The notes below the pieces were generated by a model. The model saw nothing but the letters and a program-made list of their open reading frames with translations, ran no database searches and had not been told where the DNA came from. Shown here one piece after another: positions 45,357 through 53,897 of a stretch of 64,000 nucleotides of DNA. Numbering within the stretch: the first letter of the stretch is position 1; every line of letters starts with the position of its first letter. The stretch is from the NCBI RefSeq assembly GCF_900119365.1, contig NZ_FPJO01000014.1, forward strand, positions 1 through 64,000. Direction: 5' to 3'. The stretch is from Streptomyces atratus. GTDB taxonomy: Bacteria; Actinomycetota; Actinomycetes; Streptomycetales; Streptomycetaceae. Both the position numbers and the translations under genes were made by a program.

Positions 45357-46559
45357 CTAGTGGGCCGGCTTGAGCGGCAGCAGCGCGCTGATCCGGAAGC
45401 CGCCACCGGGCCTCGGCCCGGCGTCCAGCGTGCCGCCGACCATGCCGACCCGCTCGCGCATACCGATCATCCCGTGGCCCGCGCCGTCGGCGCCGCCGTC
45501 CTCGTACAGTTCGTGCGCCGCGCCCCGCCCGTCGTCCTCGACCAGCAGCCCGAGCCCGTCGTCGAAGTAGACCAGACGCACACTGGCCCCCGCGTCCGGG
45601 CCGCCGTGCTTGCGGGTGTTGGTCAGGGCCTCCTGCACGATGCGGTACGCGGTCAGCTCGACCCCGCTGGGCAGCGGGCGCGGGGTTCCCTCGATCTTGA
45701 AGTCGACGGCCAGGCCGGTCTGTCTGACCTGTTCGATCAGATCCCCGATCTGGTCCACATCGGGCTGCGGGACGTACTCCCCGCTCTCCTGCGCGTCGCC
45801 CGTCCGCAGCACCCCGAGCAGCCGCCGCATCTCGGCCAGTGCCTGCCTGCCGGTGCTGGAGATGGTCTCCAGAGCCTGCTTGGCCTGGTCGGGGGCCGCG
45901 TCCATGACGTACGCCGCACCGTCGGCCTGCACCACCATCACCGACACGTTGTGCGCGACGACGTCGTGGAGTTCGCGGGCGATTCGGGCGCGCTCGGCCG
46001 CCACCGCGACCTTCGACTGCGCCTCGCGCTCCCGCTCCAGCCGGGCGGCGCGCTCCTCCAGCTGGCTGAAGTAGGCGCGCCTGGTCCGCATCGAGTCGCC
46101 GAGCACCCAGGCGAGCACGAACGGAACGGTCAGCACGACGACGATGAAGACTTCCTCGGCCCAGCCGGTCCGCGGCCCCTCGCCCGGCCAGCGCAGCTTG
46201 GACAGCGACGCCGCGCTCAGGCTGCAGACCAGCGCGAGCCAGGACGCCCAGCGCTCCCCGACGGTGGCCACGGTGAAGACGATCACCAGCATCGCGAAGT
46301 TCATGACACCGGGCCCCACCCCGGTGACCATCTGCGTCACCCCCATCGCGATGGCGAGCAGCAGCATCTTCTCCGGCGCGCGCCGGCGCAGGGCGACGAC
46401 CACGCAGAGGCCGAGGATGATCGGAACGGCGGCGACGCGCTCCCTCGTGCTTCCTCCCATACCCACGATGGACAGGCCGGAGAGCCCGAGGAGGACGACG
46501 GCCCAGAAGGTGTCGACGCCCGTCGGGTGTCTGCGGAGGAATTCGTAGAGGCGCTGCAC
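45357..46559 (-). CDS. NarL-type sensor histidine kinase
   Basis: A 400-residue HisKA_3-type kinase with about five to six membrane spans in the first 155 residues and almost no extracellular loops. A coiled coil and the H-box ERARIARELHDVVAHNVS follow near residue 200, and a HATPase domain with EALTNTRKHGG and GHGMIGMRERV closes the protein. It probably senses a membrane state. The GTG lies 7 nt after TACGCT on the minus strand, supporting this start over a TTG eight codons upstream. It is co-transcribed with the response regulator downstream. Confidence 0.88.
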   Translation of the reverse strand: MQRLYEFLRRHPTGVDTFWAVVLLGLSGLSIVGMGGSTRERVAAVPIILGLCVVVALRRRAPEKMLLLAIAMGVTQMVTGVGPGVMNFAMLVIVFTVATVGERWASWLALVCSLSAASLSKLRWPGEGPRTGWAEEVFIVVVLTVPFVLAWVLGDSMRTRRAYFSQLEERAARLEREREAQSKVAVAAERARIARELHDVVAHNVSVMVVQADGAAYVMDAAPDQAKQALETISSTGRQALAEMRRLLGVLRTGDAQESGEYVPQPDVDQIGDLIEQVRQTGLAVDFKIEGTPRPLPSGVELTAYRIVQEALTNTRKHGGPDAGASVRLVYFDDGLGLLVEDDGRGAAHELYEDGGADGAGHGMIGMRERVGMVGGTLDAGPRPGGGFRISALLPLKPAH

Positions 46560-46655
46560 GTGACCCAGCGTAGGGACAGGCAAGGGGCGGACGGGTCAGC
46601 CGAAGGGCCGATCCGGCTCCAGGGACCGTACTCCCCAAGGTGGAGACTTGGACAC

Positions 46656-47636
46656 GTGACGGACGAGTGGCGTGGGTGGCAGGAGGCGGCGGAGACCGCT
46701 TTGTACGGGGACGGGGGGTTCTACCGGAGCCCCGAAGGGCCGGCGGGCCACTTCCGTACCTCCGTCCACGCCTCCCCGCTCTTCGCCTCCGCCGTCGCCC
46801 GGCTGCTGGTCGCAACGGCACGGGAGCTGGGTACCGGCTCGGTCGACCTGGTGGACCTGGGCGCCGGGCGGGGCGAGCTGCTGACGGGGGTGCTGGCGGC
46901 GCTGCCGTCCGCCGGCGCCGACGGTCTGACCGTGCGGGCGTACGCCGTGGAGCTGGTCGGCCGTCCGCCCGGACTGGATCCCCGGATCGAGTGGTGCGCC
47001 GAACCGCCGCCGGGGACCCGTGGCCTGCTGTTCGCCAACGAGTGGCTGGACAACGTCCCGACCGAGGTCGCCGAGACCGACGCGGACGGTGTCGCCCGGT
47101 ACGTCCTCGTCCGGCCCGGGGACGGTACGGAACGGCTGGGCGGGCCGGTGACCGGGGCGGACGCCGAGTGGCTGCGCCGCTGGTGGCCGTCGGCCGGCCC
47201 GGGCAGCCGGGCGGAGATCGGCCGCCCCCGCGACGAGGCCTGGGCGCGGGCGGTGACCACGCTGGCCGGGGGGCTCGCCGTGGCGGTGGACTACGCCCAT
47301 GTGCGCGAGGCGCGGCCCCCGTTCGGCACCCTGACCGGCTTCCGGGCCGGCCGCGAGGTCCGGCCGGTGCCGGACGGCAGCTGCGACCTCACCTCGCACG
47401 TGGCGCTGGACGCGTGCGCGGTGGCCGGGTCCGGTGGCGGTGCGCCGCCCGAGCTGCTGAGCCAGCGCGAGGCGCTGCGCCGCCTCGGCGTCAGCGGCGA
47501 GCGCCCGCCCCTGGCCCTGGCGTCGGCCGACCCGGCCGGCTACGTACGGGCGCTCGCCTCGGCGGGCGAGGCGGCGGAGCTGACGGCCCGGGGCGGCCTC
47601 GGCGATTTCGGCTGGCTGATGCAGCGCAGGGGCTGA
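46656..47636 (+). CDS. MidA/NDUFAF7-type SAM methyltransferase
   Basis: The 326-residue protein belongs to the DUF185/MidA group. It has GGFYRSPEGPAGHFRTSVHAS at the N-terminus, SAM motif I VDLGAGRGEL near residue 70 and the family-typical FANEWLDNVP and AVDYAH segments. In mitochondria NDUFAF7 dimethylates an arginine of NDUFS2 during complex I assembly. NDUFS2 is homologous to NuoD, and here a NuoD gene follows 52 bp downstream. The GTG has an AAGGTGGAG site 10 or more bases upstream. Confidence 0.87.
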   Translation: MTDEWRGWQEAAETALYGDGGFYRSPEGPAGHFRTSVHASPLFASAVARLLVATARELGTGSVDLVDLGAGRGELLTGVLAALPSAGADGLTVRAYAVELVGRPPGLDPRIEWCAEPPPGTRGLLFANEWLDNVPTEVAETDADGVARYVLVRPGDGTERLGGPVTGADAEWLRRWWPSAGPGSRAEIGRPRDEAWARAVTTLAGGLAVAVDYAHVREARPPFGTLTGFRAGREVRPVPDGSCDLTSHVALDACAVAGSGGGAPPELLSQREALRRLGVSGERPPLALASADPAGYVRALASAGEAAELTARGGLGDFGWLMQRRG

Positions 47637-47688
47637 GAGCGGGCGCCCTGGGCTCGGAGTCCCGGCCCGGCCACGCGATACTGGCCGC

Positions 47689-48831
47689 ATGACGGAGACG
47701 ACAGTCGGCATCGGCGGCGCGGCGGAGAGCACCGACATGGTGCTCAACATCGGCCCGCAGCACCCCTCCACCCACGGCGTGCTCCGACTGCGCATCGTCC
47801 TGGACGGCGAGCGCATCCAGCACGCCGAGCCGGTCATCGGCTACATGCACCGGGGCGCCGAGAAGCTGTTCGAGGCCCGCGACTACCGGCAGATCGTGAT
47901 GCTCGCCAACCGCCACGACTGGCTGTCGGCGTTCTCCAACGAGCTGGGCGTCGTGATGGCCGTGGAGCGCATGCTCGGCATGGAGGTCCCGGAGCGCGCG
48001 GTCTGGACCCGCACCCTGCTCGCCGAGCTGAACCGGGTCCTGAACCATCTGATGTTCCTCGGTTCGTACCCGCTCGAACTCGGCGGGATCACCCCGGTGT
48101 TCTACGCCTTCCGCGAGCGCGAGGAGCTCCAGGCCGTGATGGAGGAGGTCTCCGGCGGCCGGATGCACTACATGTTCAACCGCGTCGGCGGCCTCAAGGA
48201 GGACCTCCCGGCCGGATGGCTCGGCCGCGCCCGGGACGCCGTCGCCTCGGTCCGGTCCCGGATGGACGTCTACGACGACCTGGTGCTCGGCAACGAGATC
48301 TTCCGGGGCCGCACCCGCGGCGTGGGCGTGCTCTCCGCCGGGACCGTGCACGCGTACGGGGTGTCCGGGCCGATCGCCCGCGCCTCGGGCGTCGACTTCG
48401 ACCTGCGGCGCGACGAGCCGTATCTCGCGTACGGGGAGCTCCAGGACACCCTGAAGGTGGTCACCCGCACCGAGGGCGACTGCCTGGCCCGCTTCGAGTG
48501 CCTGCTGGAGCAGACGCACAACGCCCTGGACCTCGCGGACGCCTGCCTGGACCGGATGGCCGCCCTGGCCCCCGGACCGATCAACCAGCGGCTGCCCAAG
48601 GTGCTGAAGGCCCCCGAGGGCCACACCTACGCCTGGACCGAGAACCCGCTCGGCGTCAACGGCTACTACCTGGTGTCCAAGGGCGAGAAGACCCCGTACC
48701 GGCTGAAGCTCCGCTCCGCCTCGTACAACAACATCCAGGCGCTCACCGAGCTGCTGCCGGGCACGCTGGTCGCCGACATGGTGGCGATCCTGGGCTCGCT
48801 CTTCTTCGTCGTCGGCGACATCGACAAGTGA
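47689..48831 (+). CDS. nuoD2: NADH-quinone oxidoreductase subunit D, orphan copy
   Basis: NuoD is the 49-kDa peripheral arm subunit of complex I, which shapes the quinone site. The 380-residue protein has NIGPQHPSTHGVLRL, GYMHRGAEKL, LANRHDWL, ELNRVLNHLMFLG, GGRMHYMF and the C-terminal VADMVAILGSLFFVVGDIDK (in part). It is shorter than standard NuoD and no other nuo gene is present in the window, so it is a second, dispersed copy. The ATG is 6 nt after GATACT. The context with a MidA-type methyltransferase suggests it is modified on arginine. Confidence 0.9.
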   Translation: MTETTVGIGGAAESTDMVLNIGPQHPSTHGVLRLRIVLDGERIQHAEPVIGYMHRGAEKLFEARDYRQIVMLANRHDWLSAFSNELGVVMAVERMLGMEVPERAVWTRTLLAELNRVLNHLMFLGSYPLELGGITPVFYAFREREELQAVMEEVSGGRMHYMFNRVGGLKEDLPAGWLGRARDAVASVRSRMDVYDDLVLGNEIFRGRTRGVGVLSAGTVHAYGVSGPIARASGVDFDLRRDEPYLAYGELQDTLKVVTRTEGDCLARFECLLEQTHNALDLADACLDRMAALAPGPINQRLPKVLKAPEGHTYAWTENPLGVNGYYLVSKGEKTPYRLKLRSASYNNIQALTELLPGTLVADMVAILGSLFFVVGDIDK

Positions 48832-48833
48832 CC

Positions 48834-48884
48834 GACGAGCAGCGGCCGCCGTCCCGGGTCCCGGGGCGGCGGCCGCTGCTCGTC
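48834..48884. terminator. 18-bp stem terminator after nuoD2
   Basis: GACGAGCAGCGGCCGCCG (48834-48851) pairs perfectly with CGGCGGCCGCTGCTCGTC (48867-48884). The loop contains a further short GGG/CCC stem. It begins two bases after the nuoD2 stop and also faces the convergent gene at 48901. Confidence 0.85.
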
Positions 48885-48900
48885 GTGCGGGTCGCGTGCG

Positions 48901-49917
48901 CTACGAGATCGCGCTGCGCAGCTCCACCACGTCCAGCTGCTCGGTCTCGTCGTGTGCGGTCAGGTCGATGACCTCGCCCACGACGCGCTCCGGGGCCGTG
49001 CCCGTACGGTGTGCGGCCAGCGCCTCCTCGCCCACCACGTCGGCGAGGTCCTCGTCCTGCACGGACTCGATCGCGGCGCGCGCAGCCTTCTGCGTACCGA
49101 AGAAGTCGAAGCTGCCCTGCGGCACCGGATGGCGGCGGGAGGCCGCGTACGGGGCGACGGCGGTGGCGGCCGGTGCGGTGCGCGCCGGGGGCAGAGCGGC
49201 GGACCGACGGGGTGCGGGCAGGGCGGTCGGCGGGCGCAGATGCCGCGCGCCGGTCCGGTCCTCGTCCGCGGCGTGCTTGCCCTGCCGTTCCTCCTCCTCC
49301 CGGGACCGCTCCTCCAGATCGCGCTTCCTGGCCTGCTCGGCGGTGCGGCGTGCCTCCTGGAGCGCCCCGTTGCGCGAGAGGTCCTCCAGCGCCTGGGCGG
49401 CCCGCAGATAGGCGGCCGGTGTCGGCGTGCTGCACGCGGCAGGCAGCTCCCGGGGTGCGGCGGCGGCCTCGATGGCGAGCTGCCTGCGGCCCTCCAGCGC
49501 ACTGGCGCGCTCGGTCTCGGCGTTGGCGTACCGGCGCAGCAGCGCGGCGTGCTCCCCGCGGAGGTTGGCGAGCTCCACGCGCTTGCGGCGCAGCTTCGTC
49601 TCCAGCCGGGTGCGCAGCTCCCGCGACTCCTCCAGGTCGGCGTCCAGCTCGGCGAGCCGCTCCTCGGCCCGCCACTCGTCACCGGCGCGGGCCCGCGTCA
49701 GCTCCGCGACCCGGCGGCCGGCCTCCCGGTCCCAGCTGCGCATCAGATACGCGCCGGTCACGGCGGCAGCCGCCGAGGCGGCCACCAGACCGCGCAGGAC
49801 CAGGGGCTCGGCGAGCAGCCAGGCGCCCCCGGCACAGAGGACCGAGACTCCGACGACTGCCGACGGCGGAAGGATTCTGTGCAGAGGTGGCGAATGGCGA
49901 TGACGTCCACGTGGCAT
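48901..49917 (-). CDS. membrane-anchored coiled-coil protein
   Basis: A 338-residue protein with two adjacent hydrophobic segments near the N-terminus (about 17-57). A long charged coiled coil (about 60-135, RAEERLAELDADLEESRELRTRLETKL in parts) follows. Next come an Ala/Pro/Arg-rich linker and an acidic C-terminus ending VIDLTAHDETEQLDVVEL. No enzyme motif is seen. Streptomyces coiled-coil membrane proteins can act as scaffolds, but nothing here shows that. The ATG has only a weak ribosome site. Confidence 0.75.
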   Translation of the reverse strand: MPRGRHRHSPPLHRILPPSAVVGVSVLCAGGAWLLAEPLVLRGLVAASAAAAVTGAYLMRSWDREAGRRVAELTRARAGDEWRAEERLAELDADLEESRELRTRLETKLRRKRVELANLRGEHAALLRRYANAETERASALEGRRQLAIEAAAAPRELPAACSTPTPAAYLRAAQALEDLSRNGALQEARRTAEQARKRDLEERSREEEERQGKHAADEDRTGARHLRPPTALPAPRRSAALPPARTAPAATAVAPYAASRRHPVPQGSFDFFGTQKAARAAIESVQDEDLADVVGEEALAAHRTGTAPERVVGEVIDLTAHDETEQLDVVELRSAIS

Positions 49918-50012
49918 GGCCTGAAATTTACCGTGTGTACGGGGCACTTGGGGGGCCGCCCGCCAATCTGTTCCCTGCCGGTTACCTGACGGCCCCCTTT
50001 CCGCCCCGATTC

Positions 50013-50996
50013 CTACTTCTCGACGAGGCGCTTCGAGCGCAGATAGTCCTTGGCCACATCGGCGGGCTTTGCGCGCTCGGCGTCGACCTTGCGGTTCAGT
50101 TCCGCGAGATCCTCGGTGGTGAGCGCCTTGGTGAGCTTGCCGAGTGCGTCGGCGATGTCCTGGGAACCGGCGTCCTTCGCATTGAGGACCGGCAGCACGT
50201 TGTCGGCGTTCTGAAGCTTCTTGTCGTCCTCCAGGAACACCAGGCCGTAGCTGTCCAGCACCGCGTCCGTGGTGGTGGTGAGGACCAACTGGTCCTTGCC
50301 GTCCTTGACCGCCTGCTTGGACTGCGGCGTACCGACTCCCTTGGGGTCTATACCGGTGACATTGATGCCGTACGTCTTCTTCAGACCGGGTGCGCAGAAC
50401 GGCCGCACCTCGCACTCGTCACCCGCCGCGATCTTCACTTCGGCCTTCGACCTGCCGAGGTCCGAAAGGGTCTTGAGCTTGTTCTTCCCGGCGAATTCCT
50501 TGGTGACCGCGAAGGCGTTCTGGTCGACGGCCGCACCGGCCGGAAGCACCTTCAGTCCGCGCGGGGTGGCGAGCTTCTCCAGCGCGGCGACCGTGGCCGC
50601 CGTGTCACCGGAGGCGACCGGCGCCTTCTCGGCCTTCTTCGAGCCGTTCACCTTGGCATTGAGGAATTCGGCGATCGTCGCGGCGTATTCGGGGACGACA
50701 TCGATCTCACCCTTCTCCAGGGACGGCTCGTACAGTTCCCGGTTCGCCACGGTGGTGACCGAGGTGCTGTATCCGGCGTCGCCCAGGATCTGCGCGTACA
50801 ACTCCGCGAGCACCTTGGACTCGGTGAAGGAGGCGGCGCCGACGACCAGCGAGCCCTTCTTGCCGGAGCCCGCGGCGCCGCCGGATGCCGAGCCCGCCTT
50901 GTCCTTCTCCAGGCTGTCGCCGCCGCAGGCGGCGAGCGAGCCGGCCAGCGCGACCATGCCGATGACCGCGCCGGCTGTGCGCGAGGTCTTGCTCAT
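50013..50996 (-). CDS. betaine/choline-type ABC transporter substrate-binding lipoprotein
   Basis: The 327-residue lipoprotein has a signal peptide with lipobox LAAC and Cys24, followed by an OpuAC/ProX-like domain (VVGAASFTESKVLAELYAQIL, EYAATIAEFLN, TTTTDAVLDSYGLV). The family binds quaternary amines such as glycine betaine or choline, usually for osmoprotection. The ATG has a GGAG ribosome site. It is the third gene after two permeases on the minus strand; their ATPase partner is encoded divergently. Confidence 0.9.
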   Translation of the reverse strand: MSKTSRTAGAVIGMVALAGSLAACGGDSLEKDKAGSASGGAAGSGKKGSLVVGAASFTESKVLAELYAQILGDAGYSTSVTTVANRELYEPSLEKGEIDVVPEYAATIAEFLNAKVNGSKKAEKAPVASGDTAATVAALEKLATPRGLKVLPAGAAVDQNAFAVTKEFAGKNKLKTLSDLGRSKAEVKIAAGDECEVRPFCAPGLKKTYGINVTGIDPKGVGTPQSKQAVKDGKDQLVLTTTTDAVLDSYGLVFLEDDKKLQNADNVLPVLNAKDAGSQDIADALGKLTKALTTEDLAELNRKVDAERAKPADVAKDYLRSKRLVEK

Positions 50997-51107
50997 TGTC
51001 GTTCTCCGTCCACGGCCACAGGGGCCGTACGAGTTCACAGCAACAGGTCTGTACGTGATGCGATCGGGGAATCGCGGACCGGGTTCCATGGGGCGCTCAT
51101 GCCGCCG

Positions 51108-51782
51108 TCATGCCGTCCGGCGGCGGCGCAGCGGTGACAGCAGCCGGTCCAGGCCCACCAGCACCGCCTCCACCAGCAGCGCGAGCACGGCGACCAGCAC
51201 CGCCCCCGCGACCACCTGCGGTGTGTTGTACGTGTTGAAGCCGGCGGTGATGATCCGGCCGAGGCCGCCCTGGCCGACCATCGCGGCGATCGTCGCCGTG
51301 GCGACCACCTGGACCGCGGCGGAGCGCAGCCCGGTCATGACCATCGGGTAGGCCAGCGGGAGTTCGACCCGGAGGAAGAGCTGCCGCCCGGACATCCCCA
51401 TGCCGCGCGCCGCCTCCCTCACCGACCGGTCGACCTCCGTCATCCCGACGTAGGCGTTGGTCAGCAGCGGTGGCACGGCGAACAGCACCAGCGCGATGAC
51501 CGTCGGCACATATCCGGCGTTGCGCAGCGGCGAGACCATGAAGAGCGCCAGCACCGCGAAGACCGGCACCGCCCGCCCCGTGTTGGAGAGGTTGACGGCC
51601 AGCGCGCCCCCCTTCCCGATGTGCCCCAGGTACAGCGCGACCGGCAGTGCCACCGCGCACGCCAGGGCGAGCGCGACGCCGCTGACGTACAGATGCTCGG
51701 CGAGCCGGTGGGCCGCCCCGCTCTCCCCCGACCAGTTGGCGCCGGTGGTGAGCCAGGTCCAGGCCTCGCCGAGAACTCCCAT
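51108..51782 (-). CDS. betaine/choline-type ABC permease (second)
   Basis: This 224-residue membrane protein is a ProW/OpuCB-type permease with about six spans and the EAA loop EAARGMGMSGRQLFLRVELP, followed by GRIITAGFNTYN. It forms a heterodimer with the permease encoded just upstream (gap of three bases). The family imports quaternary ammonium compounds. Confidence 0.92.
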   Translation of the reverse strand: MGVLGEAWTWLTTGANWSGESGAAHRLAEHLYVSGVALALACAVALPVALYLGHIGKGGALAVNLSNTGRAVPVFAVLALFMVSPLRNAGYVPTVIALVLFAVPPLLTNAYVGMTEVDRSVREAARGMGMSGRQLFLRVELPLAYPMVMTGLRSAAVQVVATATIAAMVGQGGLGRIITAGFNTYNTPQVVAGAVLVAVLALLVEAVLVGLDRLLSPLRRRRTA

Positions 51783-51785
51783 GGG

Positions 51786-52496
51786 TCAGACCGCCTTTGC
51801 CACGGTGTCCGCGTCCGCGTGCGCGGCGCGTATTCGGGTCCAGGGGGTCAGCAGCCGCTGCACACCGAGCAGCAGCAGATCCGCGACGACCGCGAGCAGT
51901 ACGCACAGGACCGAGGCGGTGAGCACCTGGGCCTTGAAGAAGCTGGGGAGCGCGTCCCCTATGAGGTTGCCGAGGCCGCCCCTGCCGATGATCGACCCGA
52001 CCGTCGTCAGCGCGATCGTCGACACCGTGGCGATCCGCACCCCGGCCATCAACGCGGGCACGGCCAGCGGGAGTTCCACCTCCCACAGCAGCCGGGCCGG
52101 TCCGTACCCCATCCCCTCCGCGGCCTCCTTCGCCTCCTGGGGCACCGCTTCCAGGCCCGCCAGGATGTTCCGCACGAGAATGGTCAGCGAATACAGCACC
52201 AGGCCGGTGACCACCAGCGCGGCGGAGAGCCCGAACAGCGGCAACAGCAGCGAGAACATGGCGAGCGAGGGCACGGTGTAGAGCACCGTCGTCAGACCGA
52301 GCACCGGTCCGGCGAAACGGCGACTGCGGCGCGCGAGCAGCGCCAGCGGAAAAGCCACCAGGAGTCCGATCACCACCGAGACCGCGGTGATCCAGATGTG
52401 CTGGACCGTCGCATCGGTCAACTCCTGGCTGCGGGAACGGAGATACTCCCCGCAGATCCAGTCGTTCGTCACCAGGCAGTTCTGTCCCGCGGCCAT
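51786..52496 (-). CDS. betaine/choline-type ABC permease (first)
   Basis: The 236-residue membrane protein has about six spans and the EAA loop EAAEGMGYGPARLLWEVELP, followed by GRGGLGNLIGDALPSFF. Its longer N-terminus (AAGQNCLVTNDWICGEYLRS) carries two cysteines outside the membrane, which may form a disulfide. A GGGAGGTGGGG ribosome site precedes the ATG. It starts the permease-permease-binding protein operon and diverges from the ATPase gene at 52626. Confidence 0.92.
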   Translation of the reverse strand: MAAGQNCLVTNDWICGEYLRSRSQELTDATVQHIWITAVSVVIGLLVAFPLALLARRSRRFAGPVLGLTTVLYTVPSLAMFSLLLPLFGLSAALVVTGLVLYSLTILVRNILAGLEAVPQEAKEAAEGMGYGPARLLWEVELPLAVPALMAGVRIATVSTIALTTVGSIIGRGGLGNLIGDALPSFFKAQVLTASVLCVLLAVVADLLLLGVQRLLTPWTRIRAAHADADTVAKAV

Positions 52497-52625
52497 CCGT
52501 CCCCACCTCCCGGTCACCGCTTCGTACGTATGTCCGGCGACCCTATCCTCGACCACTGACAATCGCCGGAGCCGTTGTATTTCAGCAACATGTCCTTCAC
52601 AGAACACGCGCCACAATGGGGAACC

Positions 52626-53825
52626 ATGATCCGTTTCGAGCACGTCACCAAGCGGTACGCGGACGGCACCACCGCCGTCGACGGCCTTTCCTTCGAGATC
52701 GCCGAGGGTGAACTGGTCACGCTCGTCGGACCGTCGGGGTGCGGCAAGACGACCACCATGAAGATGGTGAACCGGCTGATCGAACCGACCGAGGGCCGGA
52801 TATTCGTCGACGGGGACGACATATCCGCCATCGACCCCGTCCGGCTGCGCCGCCGTATCGGTTATGTGATCCAGCAGGTGGGCCTCTTCCCGCACCGCAC
52901 GATCCTGGAGAACACCGCGACCGTCCCCCATCTCCTGGGCTGGAAACGGGGAAAGGGCCGGGAACGCGCCGCCGAACTCCTGGACCTTGTCGGACTTGAC
53001 CCTTCCGTTTATGGCGACCGCTATCCGGAACAGCTCTCCGGCGGTCAGCGCCAACGCGTCGGTGTGGCAAGGGCGCTGGCCGCGGACCCGCCGGTCCTGC
53101 TGATGGACGAGCCTTTCGGCGCGGTCGACCCGGTCGTACGGGAACGGCTGCAGAACGAATTCCTGAAACTTCAGGAACAGGTCCGTAAAACCGTCCTGTT
53201 CGTCACGCACGACATCGAGGAAGCGGTCCGGCTCGGCGACCGTATCGCCGTCTACGGACAGGGCACCATCGAGCAGTTCGACTCCCCCGCCACCGTGCTC
53301 GGCGCACCCGCCACCGCCTATGTCGCGGACTTCGTCGGCGCCGACCGCGGCCTCAAGCGGCTCTCCGTGACCCCCGTCGAGGAGGGCGACCTCGACCAGC
53401 CGCCGGTCGTCCACCTCGACGACTCCCTGGCGCGGGCGACCGAACGGCTGCGGGCCGAGGGCGCGCGCTGGGCCGTCGTCCTGGACGGCCAGGACAATCT
53501 GCACGGCTGGATCCCCGCCGACGCCACCGCCGCCGGGGCCGGGGCCGGGGCCGGGGACACGGTGCGCGCGCACGCCCGCAGGATGGAGGCGTGGCTGCCC
53601 GTCGGCGCCCCGCTCAAGCAGGCGTTCGCCACCATGCTCCAGCACGACGCGGGCTGGATCGCCGTCATCGACGAGGAGAGCACCGGCCGGTTCCTCGGCG
53701 TGCTCACCCCGGCCCGGCTGCACGAGGCCCTGCGCCGCTCGATCGACGCGGACGCCCAGGACGTGCCGCGCGCCGAGGTGGCGGTCGAGACGGTGGAGAG
53801 CGTCACCAAGGCCGCCGCGCGGTGA
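52626..53825 (+). CDS. betaine/choline-type ABC ATPase with CBS domains
   Basis: The 399-residue ATPase (ProV/OpuCA type) has Walker A GPSGCGKTT, Q-loop VIQQVGLFPHR, signature LSGGQRQRVG, Walker B VLLMDEPFG and the switch His in VTHDIEEA. A C-terminal CBS pair follows (about 270-385), which in this family senses ionic strength. The linker in the CBS region contains an (AG)4 stretch coded by a (CCGGGG)4 tract. The gene diverges from the two permease genes, a split layout for a single transporter. Confidence 0.93.
   Translation: MIRFEHVTKRYADGTTAVDGLSFEIAEGELVTLVGPSGCGKTTTMKMVNRLIEPTEGRIFVDGDDISAIDPVRLRRRIGYVIQQVGLFPHRTILENTATVPHLLGWKRGKGRERAAELLDLVGLDPSVYGDRYPEQLSGGQRQRVGVARALAADPPVLLMDEPFGAVDPVVRERLQNEFLKLQEQVRKTVLFVTHDIEEAVRLGDRIAVYGQGTIEQFDSPATVLGAPATAYVADFVGADRGLKRLSVTPVEEGDLDQPPVVHLDDSLARATERLRAEGARWAVVLDGQDNLHGWIPADATAAGAGAGAGDTVRAHARRMEAWLPVGAPLKQAFATMLQHDAGWIAVIDEESTGRFLGVLTPARLHEALRRSIDADAQDVPRAEVAVETVESVTKAAAR
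53533..53556 (+). repeat. (CCGGGG)4 hexanucleotide repeat
   Basis: Four tandem CCGGGG units lie inside the ABC ATPase gene and encode alternating Ala-Gly. Four runs of four G separated by CC on the coding strand fit a canonical G-quadruplex, in DNA or mRNA. As hexamers the units can be gained or lost without a frameshift. Confidence 0.8.
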
Positions 53826-53897
53826 ACCGGGCGTCCCCGGCGCACCGCGCGGCGGCCCGTGCCGGTTCTCGCTTCGGCTCCCGCCCCGGCCCCCGCT

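Noticed and set aside
44721..46655. In-frame upstream extension of the MidA-type gene
   Set aside because: The extension is antisense to the two-component genes; homology and a GTG with ribosome site begin at 46656.
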